Source: Actinokineospora sp. NBRC 105648 (lineage in GTDB: Bacteria > Actinomycetota > Actinomycetes > Mycobacteriales > Pseudonocardiaceae). From it: a stretch of DNA of 40,242 nucleotides. The notes beneath the pieces were generated by a model that saw only the letters and a list, made by a program, of their open reading frames with translations, did not search any database and was not told the origin of the DNA. Shown piece after piece: positions 24,177 through 32,889 of the stretch. The number at the start of each line of letters is the position of its first letter. Within the stretch, counting starts at the first letter, position 1. The stretch is taken from positions 1-40,242 of the forward strand of contig NZ_BSTR01000067.1 in the NCBI RefSeq assembly GCF_030269645.1, read 5' to 3'. A program made the translations under genes and the position numbers.

Positions 24177-27100
24177 CTACGGGCGGGTCGGGGCGTCCCG
24201 GTCGGTGACCTCGACGAGGTGGCCGTTGTCCAGCAGCTCGGTGATCGACCGGGCCAGCAGGTAGGCGACACCGCCACCGGGCTGCTCGAACCAGGGGATC
24301 GCCACACCGGTCAGCGCCTCGGTCGGCTTGACGATCCGGTACGCGCGGTAAGGACGGTTCACCCAATCCGGCACGAGTGACCGTCGCTCGAACGGGGTGC
24401 CCGCGGCGTAGGTCAGGTTGCCGTCGGGCTCGCCGTAGCGGTCGACCTCGGTGCCCGCGGGCAGCTCGGCCAGCTGCTTGCCGCGGAACAGCGTCAGCGG
24501 CGGCTCACCCGCGCAGGGCTGGATCGGCCAGTCCTGCGGCCTGCGCGAGGTCGGCTCGGTCCGGTGCTGCTCAGCCTGTCCGAGCTGTCCACCCTGCCCG
24601 AGCTGCCCGAGCCCCACCTGTCCCGCCTGTCCGAGCTGTCCGGCCTGCCCGGTCGGCGCCACCTGCGCCTGCCGCGGCTGCGGGCGGCGCGGGGTGAAGT
24701 CGTCGTCATCGTCGTCGAACACCGGGGCGGGCGCGGCCATCGTGGCCTGCGGCTCGGGCCGAGCCGCTGGATCCCCGTCCGAGGTGCGCGAACGCGCGGT
24801 CGGGCTGGGTCGGGCCTGCCTGCGGGAGCGAGCGCCGTACTCGTCATCATCGTCGTCGCGCAGGTCGGCGGGCGTGGCCCGCACGGTGGCGGGCCCCGGG
24901 TCCCGTGGCTCGTCGGCGGTGTCGAGCAGGATCTTGCCGATCAGGAACGCCGAGGCGTCGGCGACGTCCTCGAACATCGCGGGCGCGACGAACCGCTCGT
25001 CGAACCAGCCCACCCGCCAGCCCTCACCGGTCTGCTCCATCGTCCACGCGGCGGCCGCGGGCGACCCGATCCGATACCTCGACTCGGGGACCCCCAACCG
25101 GGCGAGTCGATCGCGGAGCTGGTTGACCGCGGCCGCCGGGGGCTCCTGGGACGGCAGTGCCGCCGCGGGCGGCGTCCTGGTGTCCGCTGTGGACCGGACC
25201 GGTTCGCTCCGGTGGACCGGCCCGGGCCGGGTCTGCTCACCCTCGGCCGGTGGGTCCGCCAGCGCGCGCCGTCCGGCCGAGGGTTCCTGCGACCGCTCAC
25301 GCCTGCGCGGCAGGGGCGCGCTGTGCTGCTCGGGAGCCTGCGGCGTCTCGTCTTCCTCGTCGTCGATGCTCCACGCGGCGGTCGACTGCCCGACGACATC
25401 CCGCCGCCGATCGCTCGCCTGCCCGGTCTCGGGCAGCGCCTCGGCCGTGGACTGGTCCACGGCGCCGTGCCGCTGGTCGGCCGCTGGCTCGTCCGCCACG
25501 TCGTATCGCCGCTCGACCGTGGGCGCGGTCGCCGACTCGGCCAGTGACCGAGCCGCGGCGTCGACCTGCGGAGTCCCTTCCGGTTCGGCGCCTGCGTCGT
25601 GCGACAGGTCGCCACCGGACTGGTCCCCGTCGTCGTGCCGGGGACCGCTCGCCAAGTCGCTCCCGAGCTGTTCGCCCGCGGGTTCGACGGCCGCCTGCTC
25701 GGTGGTCGACTGGGCGGTAGTTGACTGGGCGGTGGTCGACTGGGCGTCGTCCGCCGCCTCGGCGGCAGGGGCCCACGGCGAGGTGCTGGGCTCCGGGGTT
25801 CGCCGCACGTCCTCGATCGGCATGCCCGCCGGGGTCGCCCAAGCGGGCGTCGACGTCTCCGGCTTCGGCGCCCACGGCGAGTCTTGGGTCTGCTGTGGAC
25901 TCTCCGGTGCCCGCCGCCTGCCGACCCGCGTCTCGTCCTCGGTGAAGGCCCACGCCTCCGGTTCCGCGGGCGTCCGCGACCACGGCGGCGGGTTCTCCGC
26001 CACGGCGGGCGCGGGTCGGAACGCGTCGAACGAGGTACCGAACGGGGCGGCGGACGCGGCGATGGCCCCGTTCTCGCCCGCTACGATGAACGCCTCGGCG
26101 ACCTCGGTGGGCCCGGTGTCGCCGACCGGCTCCACCGGCGCGAAGGCGTCGAATCCGTCCGCGTCGCCGAGTGGTTCGGGCAGCGCGATGGCGGGCGGCT
26201 CGAACCGCGGCCCACTCGCGCCCTCGGCGTCGAACCCGGTCACACCGCCGCGCGCTTCCCGCGAATCCGCGGTCGGGTCCGATGCGTCCACTTCGGACTC
26301 ATCGGTGGTCTCGGCGGGCAGCGAGGTGTCGATCCCGCTGGTGAACTCCGCGGGTGAGTCGTGCTCGGTGAGCTGCGCCGACTCCAGAGGAGCGGGCTCC
26401 GCGGCCTCCCGGGTGTCGATGCCGTCGGTGAACTCGACGGGCGGTTCGGCGTGGTGCGCGTCGATCTGCTGCGCGACGGCGAAACCGTCGGCGGACACGC
26501 CCGGCGGGTTGGCCGGCGCGGGCAGCGTCTCCTGCTGATCAGCGGCGCTCTCCGCGTTCGACGGGTCGAAACCGGCCTGCGGCGACGTGAACTCGTCAAC
26601 CGGCCCGACGGGCTTCTCGGCGTGCGCACCCGCGAAGGTCTCGGGCTGGAAGTCGAAGACCTGGTCGGCTTCCGGCTCGGATCCCTGGTCGGTCCGCGGG
26701 GGCTCGAACCCCGTGGGCCGGTCGGCCGTGGCACCGTGGGCCGCCTCGACCTCGGTGGACCGCTCGGCGCGCGGGCTGGTGAACCCGGTGGACTGCGGTG
26801 GCTCGAAACCGGTCCACGGACTCGGCGGGGTGGTCTCCGCGGTCGCCGAGTCGGTCTCGGCGCGCTGCTCGGCTTCCTCGAACCTGCCCGGGCTCGGCGA
26901 CCCGAGCGGCTCGTCCGACCCCGCGGGCACGGGCGGCTCGAAACCGGTCGGCTGGTCGGCCCGCGGCGGCTCGAAACCGGTCTGCGGGGCCTGCGCGGGC
27001 TCGGGCGACGGCGGGGCGAAGGTGAAGTGCTCGGCCTTCGGCGACTCGGCGCCGACCGGCTCGGGCGCGAACCCGCTGGTCGGATCGGCCTGGGGCGCCT

Positions 27101-28418
27101 CGGCAGGTGGCGGTGCGAAGCTCGTCCGGTTGTCCGCGGCAGGCGAGTCGAACCCGGCGGACGGCGCGAATCCGGGGGACTGGTCGGCAACGGGCCGCGC
27201 GGGCGCGGCGGACCTGTCGGTGCCGGGTTCGACACCCGCGGCCGCCCGAGCGGACGGCTCGAATCCCGACGGGCCGACCTCGGGCGCGGGCTCGAAGGCG
27301 GGGGCCTGTCCCGGCTGCGCGGCGCCGAACCGGGTGCCTGCCTGCGGCGGGCCCGACGGGGCGAACCCGTTGGCCGAGCTGATCACCTCGGCTTGGTCCA
27401 CCGCGGCTTCAGGCGCGGCCGGGGCACCGTCCTGCTCGGCCCGACGGCGCTCGGCGCGCGAGCGTTGCGGGCTCTCGGCCTGCTCCGAGCCGTGCTCGGC
27501 CGGGGCGGGCCGCACGGCGAACCCATTCGGGCCCGGGGCGGCCGCGGCGTCGTCGGCGGGCTGCGGCTGCGCGGTCACGTCCGGGTGTCCCTGGGCGAAA
27601 CCACCCGGACGTGGCGGCCGGACCGGGGCCACGCCCAGGAAGGACGCCGCCCCGGCACGGGCTTGGTCGTCGACCTCGGGCACGGTGAACTCCGCCCGCC
27701 GGATGTGCTCGACCAGGTCGGGCTCCGGGGGCACGCCGTGCGCGCGCAGGTAGTAGTTGACCGCCGCGGGCCAGATCCAGGTGCCGTCGGTGTGGAAGGC
27801 GACCGGGACCGACTTGCGGCCCTCCTCGTCGAGGTGGTCGGTGTCCAGACCGCGCACCGGCATGGCCTGCGGGGCCTCGTCGAGGTAGCGCAGCACGCGC
27901 TCGGGCTCGGCCACCGGCGGCCGGTTGATCACCGGACCGGACGGGCCCTTGCCGTCGAAGATGCGGGCCACCCGGAACGGCGGCTTGAGCGCGGCCATCC
28001 GCCGGACCAGCCACTCCGGCACGTTCTCCTCGTCCCGGGGGAAGGTGCGCAGGTCGTCGGCGTAGGCGGGGGGCGGCGGCGGGGCGATCCACTTCGGCTC
28101 TTCGCGGTCGTACTCCAGGTTGTACGCCGAGGGCTGGTCGAGCTGGTAGCGGGCGTTGAACCAGGTACCACGACCCTCCCGGTACATCCCCGCGCGAAGG
28201 CGGCTGAAGAGCATCGTGATGTCCGGGGACAGCTTGAGCTCGTCGGAGGTCTCGTCGGCGAAGGTCACGCGCCCGGTGGTCTCCATGTACCGGCCAAGGG
28301 CGCGGTACTCCACCGAGATCGACTCCCACCGGCCGGGGGCTCCCCGGAGCAGCGCGAGCCCGATCTGCTTGACCAGGGCGTCCTGTTCGGTCGGGTTCAG
28401 CTGCGTCGGTAGGGCCAC
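24177..28418 (-). CDS. Giant TNT-domain protein with long disordered linker
   Basis: The protein has about 1413 residues. The N-terminus (about 1-200) resembles the YezG-like domain found in actinobacterial TNT proteins (LNPTEQDALVKQIG, GRGTWFNARYQLD, TFPRDEENVPEWLVRRM). About 800 residues of Pro/Ala/Glu/Ser/Gln linker follow, with TGFEPP repeats and a QSTTA-QSTTA-QSTTE triplet. A small conserved segment at about 1098-1172 (GWRVGWFDERFVAPAMF) leads to the C-terminal TNT domain (about 1300-1413: EVDRYGEPDGNLTYAAGTPF, EQPGGGVAYLL). TNT domains hydrolyse NAD+, with the Gln of the QPGGG motif in the active site. There is no signal peptide or WXG100 domain, so secretion is unclear. GTG 28418 follows an AGGAG; GTG 28442 is an alternative. 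Confidence 0.85.
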   Translation of the reverse strand: MALPTQLNPTEQDALVKQIGLALLRGAPGRWESISVEYRALGRYMETTGRVTFADETSDELKLSPDITMLFSRLRAGMYREGRGTWFNARYQLDQPSAYNLEYDREEPKWIAPPPPPAYADDLRTFPRDEENVPEWLVRRMAALKPPFRVARIFDGKGPSGPVINRPPVAEPERVLRYLDEAPQAMPVRGLDTDHLDEEGRKSVPVAFHTDGTWIWPAAVNYYLRAHGVPPEPDLVEHIRRAEFTVPEVDDQARAGAASFLGVAPVRPPRPGGFAQGHPDVTAQPQPADDAAAAPGPNGFAVRPAPAEHGSEQAESPQRSRAERRRAEQDGAPAAPEAAVDQAEVISSANGFAPSGPPQAGTRFGAAQPGQAPAFEPAPEVGPSGFEPSARAAAGVEPGTDRSAAPARPVADQSPGFAPSAGFDSPAADNRTSFAPPPAEAPQADPTSGFAPEPVGAESPKAEHFTFAPPSPEPAQAPQTGFEPPRADQPTGFEPPVPAGSDEPLGSPSPGRFEEAEQRAETDSATAETTPPSPWTGFEPPQSTGFTSPRAERSTEVEAAHGATADRPTGFEPPRTDQGSEPEADQVFDFQPETFAGAHAEKPVGPVDEFTSPQAGFDPSNAESAADQQETLPAPANPPGVSADGFAVAQQIDAHHAEPPVEFTDGIDTREAAEPAPLESAQLTEHDSPAEFTSGIDTSLPAETTDESEVDASDPTADSREARGGVTGFDAEGASGPRFEPPAIALPEPLGDADGFDAFAPVEPVGDTGPTEVAEAFIVAGENGAIAASAAPFGTSFDAFRPAPAVAENPPPWSRTPAEPEAWAFTEDETRVGRRRAPESPQQTQDSPWAPKPETSTPAWATPAGMPIEDVRRTPEPSTSPWAPAAEAADDAQSTTAQSTTAQSTTEQAAVEPAGEQLGSDLASGPRHDDGDQSGGDLSHDAGAEPEGTPQVDAAARSLAESATAPTVERRYDVADEPAADQRHGAVDQSTAEALPETGQASDRRRDVVGQSTAAWSIDDEEDETPQAPEQHSAPLPRRRERSQEPSAGRRALADPPAEGEQTRPGPVHRSEPVRSTADTRTPPAAALPSQEPPAAAVNQLRDRLARLGVPESRYRIGSPAAAAWTMEQTGEGWRVGWFDERFVAPAMFEDVADASAFLIGKILLDTADEPRDPGPATVRATPADLRDDDDDEYGARSRRQARPSPTARSRTSDGDPAARPEPQATMAAPAPVFDDDDDDFTPRRPQPRQAQVAPTGQAGQLGQAGQVGLGQLGQGGQLGQAEQHRTEPTSRRPQDWPIQPCAGEPPLTLFRGKQLAELPAGTEVDRYGEPDGNLTYAAGTPFERRSLVPDWVNRPYRAYRIVKPTEALTGVAIPWFEQPGGGVAYLLARSITELLDNGHLVEVTDRDAPTRP

Positions 28419-28518
28419 GGTGACATCTTCTCCTGCGGGCACGCCGTCGGCATACGGTGGGATCGAGTGGTACCGGTCTGCCTGGACAATGACATATCGG
28501 TTTCAGCCGGTCGGTGGT

Positions 28519-29739
28519 GTGGGGCACAGTGACGACGTGCTGGGTCCCTATCGTCAACTCCTGACCGTCCCGCGGCTGCCTGGACTGCTCATCTGGTCGC
28601 TTTTGGGCCGGTTGCACCTGGCGGGCACCGCGCTGGCGACCACGTTCCTCATCGCGGGCTGGACCGGCTCGTACGTGGCCGCGGGCGTGGTCAGCGGTGC
28701 CTACACGGTGGGGATCGCCGCGGGTGGACCGCTGCGCGGCCGGGCGGCGGACCGCGGCGACCCGGCGCGGTTGCTGCTGGTGGCGGGCGTGCTGTACGCG
28801 GCGGGCATGACCCTGCTGGCGTTCGCGCCGCTGATCTTCCCGGCCCGCCTCTGGGTGTTGGCGGTCGTCATCGGCTTCGCCACCGGCACGGTGCAGCCGC
28901 CGGTGACCCAGATCTCCCGGGCCGCGTGGCCGCGGTTGGCGGAGGGGGCCGCGCGGCAGTCGCTCTACGCGGTAGAGGCAACGCTGCAAGAGCTGCTGTT
29001 CGTCGTCGGACCGGTTCTTACCGCTGTGGTGGTCGCCACGGTCAGTCCCCGCGCGGGGGTGTTGATGTCTGCGGGCCTAGCGCTCGCGGGCGCGTTGGGT
29101 TTCGCGCGGGCGTTGCATCACATCGGTCTGCGTACCCCGGTCGAGCGCACGCACGGCAACGGCCCTGTGCTGCGCGCGCCCGGTATGCCCGCCGCTGTGT
29201 TGATGAGCCTGTGCGTGGTCGCGCCGCTCACCACCCTGGACATGACGATCGTGGCCTGGGCCCGCGACGCGGGAGCGCCGGCGCTGTCCGGTGTCCTCGT
29301 CGCGGTGTGGGCGATCACGTCCGCGGTCGGCGGTCTGGTCATGGGTGCCCGCGAGGCCGCGCCCCGGCTCGGGCTGCGCGCGCTGGTCATGGCCCTGGGC
29401 TACGTCGCGCTGGTCCCGGTGCTGCCCCCGGTGATCGACGGTTCGGCCCTGGTCATCGGTCTGGTGCTGGGGCTCGGCGGGTTCGCCATCGCGCCCGCGC
29501 TCTCGGCGATCAACGGCCGGATCGGCGAGCTGGCCCCGCCCGGGCGGGCGGCCGAGGCGTTCGGCTGGGTGCTCACCGCCTCGCTGTTCGGCTCCGCGCT
29601 GATGCTCCCGGTGGCGGGTTGGCTGCTCGACCACATCGGACCCGCCGCGGCGGCGGGATCGGCCTCGGTGGTGGCGCTGATCGCCGCCGCGCTGGCCCTC
29701 GCGGTGCCCGATCCCACTGGTCGGCGGGTACCGGCGTGA
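28519..29739 (+). CDS. MFS transporter
   Basis: About 406 residues with twelve predicted transmembrane helices and an MFS-type loop after helix two (GGPLRGRAADRGDPARLLL, the degenerate G-x3-D-R-x-G/R motif). The second half repeats the pattern (VMGAREAAPRLGLRAL). It probably exports small molecules; the substrate is unknown. Start choice is between GTG 28519, preceded by a GGTCGGTGG run, and GTG 28537, while the frame is open far upstream into the antisense of the TNT gene. It is divergent from the TNT gene. The stop codon overlaps the palindrome before the regulator gene, so transporter and regulator may be functionally linked. Confidence 0.85.
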   Translation: MGHSDDVLGPYRQLLTVPRLPGLLIWSLLGRLHLAGTALATTFLIAGWTGSYVAAGVVSGAYTVGIAAGGPLRGRAADRGDPARLLLVAGVLYAAGMTLLAFAPLIFPARLWVLAVVIGFATGTVQPPVTQISRAAWPRLAEGAARQSLYAVEATLQELLFVVGPVLTAVVVATVSPRAGVLMSAGLALAGALGFARALHHIGLRTPVERTHGNGPVLRAPGMPAAVLMSLCVVAPLTTLDMTIVAWARDAGAPALSGVLVAVWAITSAVGGLVMGAREAAPRLGLRALVMALGYVALVPVLPPVIDGSALVIGLVLGLGGFAIAPALSAINGRIGELAPPGRAAEAFGWVLTASLFGSALMLPVAGWLLDHIGPAAAAGSASVVALIAAALALAVPDPTGRRVPA

Positions 29740-29755
29740 CGTTTGTGTCAACGTC
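29738..29755. promoter_or_regulatory. Palindromic candidate operator
   Basis: GACGTT-TGTGTC-AACGTC is a perfect 6+6 inverted repeat overlapping the MFS stop codon and 42 bp before the regulator start. Its size and place fit a dimeric regulator site, possibly autoregulation. No second copy was noticed in the window. Confidence 0.4.
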
Positions 29756-29797
29756 CCATCTGTGCCAGCCTGCTGCGGCACACCTGGAGGAGAACCG

Positions 29798-30784
29798 ATG
29801 TCCGACGGCGACCTCGCGCCGCACCTGCACCGTCTCGGGCTGCCCGACGACGAGATCCGCAGCTACCTGTTCCTGCTCCGCACCGGACCGTCCACAGTGG
29901 AGGAGATCGCGGGCGGCGCGGCCGAGCCGGTGGACGCGGTCCGGGTCGCCGTGCGCACCCTGGTCGACGCGGGCCTGGTCGGCGCGGGTGGCCCGGACGG
30001 CGAGGTGATCATCCCGGTGCCGCCCGCCTCCGGCCTGCAGATCCTCAGCCGCCGCCGGGAGTCCGAGCTGGAGCAGGCCAGGGTCGCCACGCTCAACGCC
30101 TACGACACCTTCCGCCGCGCGATCTCCCCGCAGCGCACCGACGACCTGATCGAGGTCGTCACCGGCACCGCCATCGCGCAGCGCATCCAGCAGATGGAGC
30201 TCAGCGCGCGCAAGGAGATCCGCAGGCTCGACTCGCCGCCGTACTTCACCGAGGGCCACGTCAACAACGCCGAGCTCGAGCAGCTCGCACGCGGTGAGGT
30301 GACCTACAAGGTCGTCTACGCGCGGGCGGCGATCGAGGACCCGGGGCGCTACGCGCAGAACATCCAGCCGTGCGTCGCCGCGGGCGAACAGGCCAGGGTG
30401 CTCCCAGAGGTGCCGGTAAAGCTGACGATCGTCGACCAGCAGTTCGCGACGGTCTCGCTACCGGTTGCGGAAGCCGATGTGAACCGCTCGCTCTTAGTTG
30501 TGCGGCCGAGCAGCCTGTTGTCCGCGCTGATCGGCTTGTTCGAGGCCTCTTGGCGTCTCGCGGTCCCCTTGCACGCGGGCGCCAAAGCGCCTTCCCCGGT
30601 GCAGCCCATCGAGCAGCGCCTGCTCGGACTGCTCGCCGCGGGCGCCAACGACGACTCGATCGCCCGCCAGCTCGGCGTGAGCAGGCGCACGGTGTTCCGG
30701 CACCTGCAACGGCTGATGGACCACGCGGGCTCCACCTCGCGGTTCCAGCTCGCCGTGCACGCCGTGCGGCACAGGTGGATCTGA
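29798..30784 (+). CDS. TrmB-like/LuxR-type transcriptional regulator
   Basis: This 328-residue protein has an N-terminal TrmB-type winged helix (about 1-75: LHRLGLPDDEIRSYLFLLRTGPSTVEEIA), a central sensor region (about 85-250), and a C-terminal LuxR-type HTH (about 268-325: LLGLLAAGANDDSIARQLGVSRRTVFRHLQRL). This double DNA-binding layout is common in actinobacterial regulators. There is no receiver domain. ATG at 29798 has GGAGGAG before it. The next gene, a YdcZ-type exporter, starts one base after the stop, and an MFS gene lies upstream, so it probably controls one or both; the signal is unknown. Confidence 0.9.
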   Translation: MSDGDLAPHLHRLGLPDDEIRSYLFLLRTGPSTVEEIAGGAAEPVDAVRVAVRTLVDAGLVGAGGPDGEVIIPVPPASGLQILSRRRESELEQARVATLNAYDTFRRAISPQRTDDLIEVVTGTAIAQRIQQMELSARKEIRRLDSPPYFTEGHVNNAELEQLARGEVTYKVVYARAAIEDPGRYAQNIQPCVAAGEQARVLPEVPVKLTIVDQQFATVSLPVAEADVNRSLLVVRPSSLLSALIGLFEASWRLAVPLHAGAKAPSPVQPIEQRLLGLLAAGANDDSIARQLGVSRRTVFRHLQRLMDHAGSTSRFQLAVHAVRHRWI

Positions 30785-30785
30785 A

Positions 30786-31730
30786 GTGCGGCTGCTAGGC
30801 GCGGTCGTGTGCGTACTCGGCGGTGTCGCGCTCGCGGCGCAGGGCCGGGTCAACGGCCAGCTCGGTCTGCACCTGGGCGACGGGCTGGTCGCCGCGCTCA
30901 TCTCGTTCGTCGTCGGCACGGTCATCCTCGGGGTGGCGGTCGCGGTCACGCCGTCTTGGCGGGCGGCGGCCCCGCGCTTCACCGCTGCGTTGCGCGGTCG
31001 CACGCTGCCACCGTGGCACTGCCTCGGTGGCGTCGCGGGAGCGGGCTTCGTCACCGCGCAGGGGCTCACCGTGCCGCTGCTCGGCGTCGCGCTGTTCACC
31101 GTCGCCGGGGTCGCGGGCCAGGTGGTCAGCGGGCTGCTGGTCGACCGGTCCGGCTTCGGCCCCGGCGAGCCCCGCCCGGTCACGCCCACCCGGGCCCTGG
31201 GCGCGGGCTTGGCCGTGGTCGCCGTCCTGGTCGCCGTCTCGCACGAGCTCGGGGTGTCGACCCAGGCCCTGTGGCTCTCCCTGATCCCGGCGGTCGCGGG
31301 CGCGGGCATCGGCTGGGCGGCCCCGGCCAACGGCCTGGTCCGCGCCGCCACCGGCAGCGTGGCCTTCGCCGCGTTCGTCAACTTCGTCGTCGGCGTCGCC
31401 GTGCTGCTGCTGGCCTGCGGGATCGACGTCGCGGTGCGCGGCCTGCCCGCCCCGCCGCCCACCCAGGCGTGGCTCTACCTCGGCGGCCTGCTCGGGATCA
31501 TCGGGATGTCCTCGGGGGTGTTCGCCATCCGCCACATCGGCGCGCTGATGCTCGGGCTGTGCCTGGTCGCGGGCCAGGTGATCGGCGCGGTCCTGCTCGA
31601 CCTGTTCGTCCCCACCCCGGGAACCGTCATCCCACCCACCACGTTCATCGGGGTGGCGATCACGCTGCTGGCCGCCGGGGTCGCCGCGGTGCCCAGCGGA
31701 CGGCGGGGCACCGCCCGAGTGAGAGGATGA
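30786..31730 (+). CDS. DMT/YdcZ-family transporter
   Basis: This 314-residue protein of ten hydrophobic segments is built as two similar halves (AAQGRVNGQLGLHLGDGLVAALISFVVGT and AAPANGLVRAATGSVAFAAFVNFVVGV). That is typical of fused YdcZ (DUF606)-type members of the drug/metabolite transporter superfamily. It likely exports small metabolites; the substrate is unknown. The GTG start is one base after the regulator stop and the TGA overlaps the folD ATG (ATGA), so it is co-translated with its neighbours. Confidence 0.85.
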   Translation: MRLLGAVVCVLGGVALAAQGRVNGQLGLHLGDGLVAALISFVVGTVILGVAVAVTPSWRAAAPRFTAALRGRTLPPWHCLGGVAGAGFVTAQGLTVPLLGVALFTVAGVAGQVVSGLLVDRSGFGPGEPRPVTPTRALGAGLAVVAVLVAVSHELGVSTQALWLSLIPAVAGAGIGWAAPANGLVRAATGSVAFAAFVNFVVGVAVLLLACGIDVAVRGLPAPPPTQAWLYLGGLLGIIGMSSGVFAIRHIGALMLGLCLVAGQVIGAVLLDLFVPTPGTVIPPTTFIGVAITLLAAGVAAVPSGRRGTARVRG

Positions 31731-32590
31731 CCACCGTGACCGCGACGATCCTTGACGGCAAGGCCACCCGCAACGCCATCCTGGCCGAGCTGCGCACCCG
31801 GGTCGAGGCGCTCGCCGAGCGCGGCGTCGTCCCCGGGTTGGGCACGGTGCTGGTCGGCGACGACCCCGGCTCGCACGCCTACGTCCGCAGCAAGCACAAC
31901 TTCTGCAAGAAGATCGGCCTCAACTCGATCCGCCGCGACCTGCCCGCGCAGACCACGCAGGCCGAGCTCGAGGCCGTCATCGACGAGCTCAACGACAACC
32001 AGGACTGCACCGGCTACCTGGTGCAGCTCCCGCTGCCCGGCCACCTCGACGCCGGGCGCGTGCTCGAGCGGGTCGACCCGGCCAAGGACTCCGACGGCCT
32101 GCACCCGGTCAGCCTGGGCAAGCTGGTGCTCGGCGACTCCGGGCCGCTGCCCTGCACCCCGGTCGGCATCGTGGAGCTGCTGCGCCGCTACGAGGTCCCG
32201 ATCGCGGGCGCCCGGGTCACCGTCGTCGGCCGCGGTGTCACCGTCGGCCGCCCGCTGGGCCTGCTGCTCACCCGCCGCAGCGAGAACGCCACGGTCACCC
32301 TGTGCCACACCGGCACCAAGGACCTGGCCGCCGAGGTGCGGCGCGCCGACATCGTGGTGGCCGCCGCGGGCAACGCGGGCCTGATCACCGCGGACATGGT
32401 CAAGCCGGGCGCGGCCGTGCTCGACGTCGGGGTCACCCGCACCGACGCGGGCCTGGTCGGCGACGTGCACCCGGACGTGCGCGAGGTGGCGGGCTTCCTG
32501 GCGCCGATGCCCGGTGGCGTCGGCCCGATGACCATCGCCATGCTGCTGCGCAACACCGTGGAGGCGGCCGAGCGGAGCCTGCGGGCGTGA
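31727..32590 (+). CDS. folD: Methylenetetrahydrofolate dehydrogenase/cyclohydrolase
   Basis: This 287-residue bifunctional enzyme interconverts 5,10-methylene-THF and 10-formyl-THF, feeding the formyl donor to PurN and PurH upstream in the window. The catalytic Lys is K56 in YVRSK. QLPLPGHL, a DGLHP segment and GRGVTVGRPLGLLL (NADP-binding region) are canonical, and PGGVGPMTIAMLL closes the C-terminus. The ATG at 31727 overlaps the upstream stop; GTG 31736 is an alternative. Its own stop overlaps the following DUF3017 gene (GTGA). Ordinary and complete. Confidence 0.96.
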   Translation: MTTVTATILDGKATRNAILAELRTRVEALAERGVVPGLGTVLVGDDPGSHAYVRSKHNFCKKIGLNSIRRDLPAQTTQAELEAVIDELNDNQDCTGYLVQLPLPGHLDAGRVLERVDPAKDSDGLHPVSLGKLVLGDSGPLPCTPVGIVELLRRYEVPIAGARVTVVGRGVTVGRPLGLLLTRRSENATVTLCHTGTKDLAAEVRRADIVVAAAGNAGLITADMVKPGAAVLDVGVTRTDAGLVGDVHPDVREVAGFLAPMPGGVGPMTIAMLLRNTVEAAERSLRA

Positions 32591-32889
32591 GCACCGGCCC
32601 CCAGCGGGGCGGCAAGCACCCGGTGCTGGTGCACTTGCCGTTCGCCCTGGTCATGACCGTGGTCGTGGTCGGGCTGGTGCGCATCGCGATGTACTCCTGG
32701 CGGGAGGGCACGGTGTGGATCGGTCTCGCGCTGCTGCTCGCCGCCGGGCTGCGGGTGCTGCTGCGCGACGAGCAGGCCGGGCTGATCGCGATCCGCAGCA
32801 GGCCGATCGACGTGCTGCTCTACGGCATGTTCAGCGTGCTGGTGCTGGTGGTCGCGATCACCATCCAGGGCGGGCCGCTCAGCCGCTGA
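32587..32889 (+). CDS. DUF3017 small membrane protein
   Basis: A 100-residue protein with three predicted transmembrane helices (about 16-36, 42-57 and 76-94) is separated by a charged loop RDEQAGLIAIRSRPIDV. Actinobacterial DUF3017 genes usually follow folD, as here, with a GTGA overlap. Function unknown. It ends inside the 3' end of the convergent XRE gene, an 11-bp overlap. Confidence 0.88.
   Translation: MSTGPQRGGKHPVLVHLPFALVMTVVVVGLVRIAMYSWREGTVWIGLALLLAAGLRVLLRDEQAGLIAIRSRPIDVLLYGMFSVLVLVVAITIQGGPLSR

Noticed and set aside
26361..28412. Long plus-strand open frame (683 codons) opposite the TNT-domain gene
   Set aside because: Product is Arg/Gly/Leu low complexity without domains; it is the antisense shadow of the GC-rich Pro/Ala/Glu linker.
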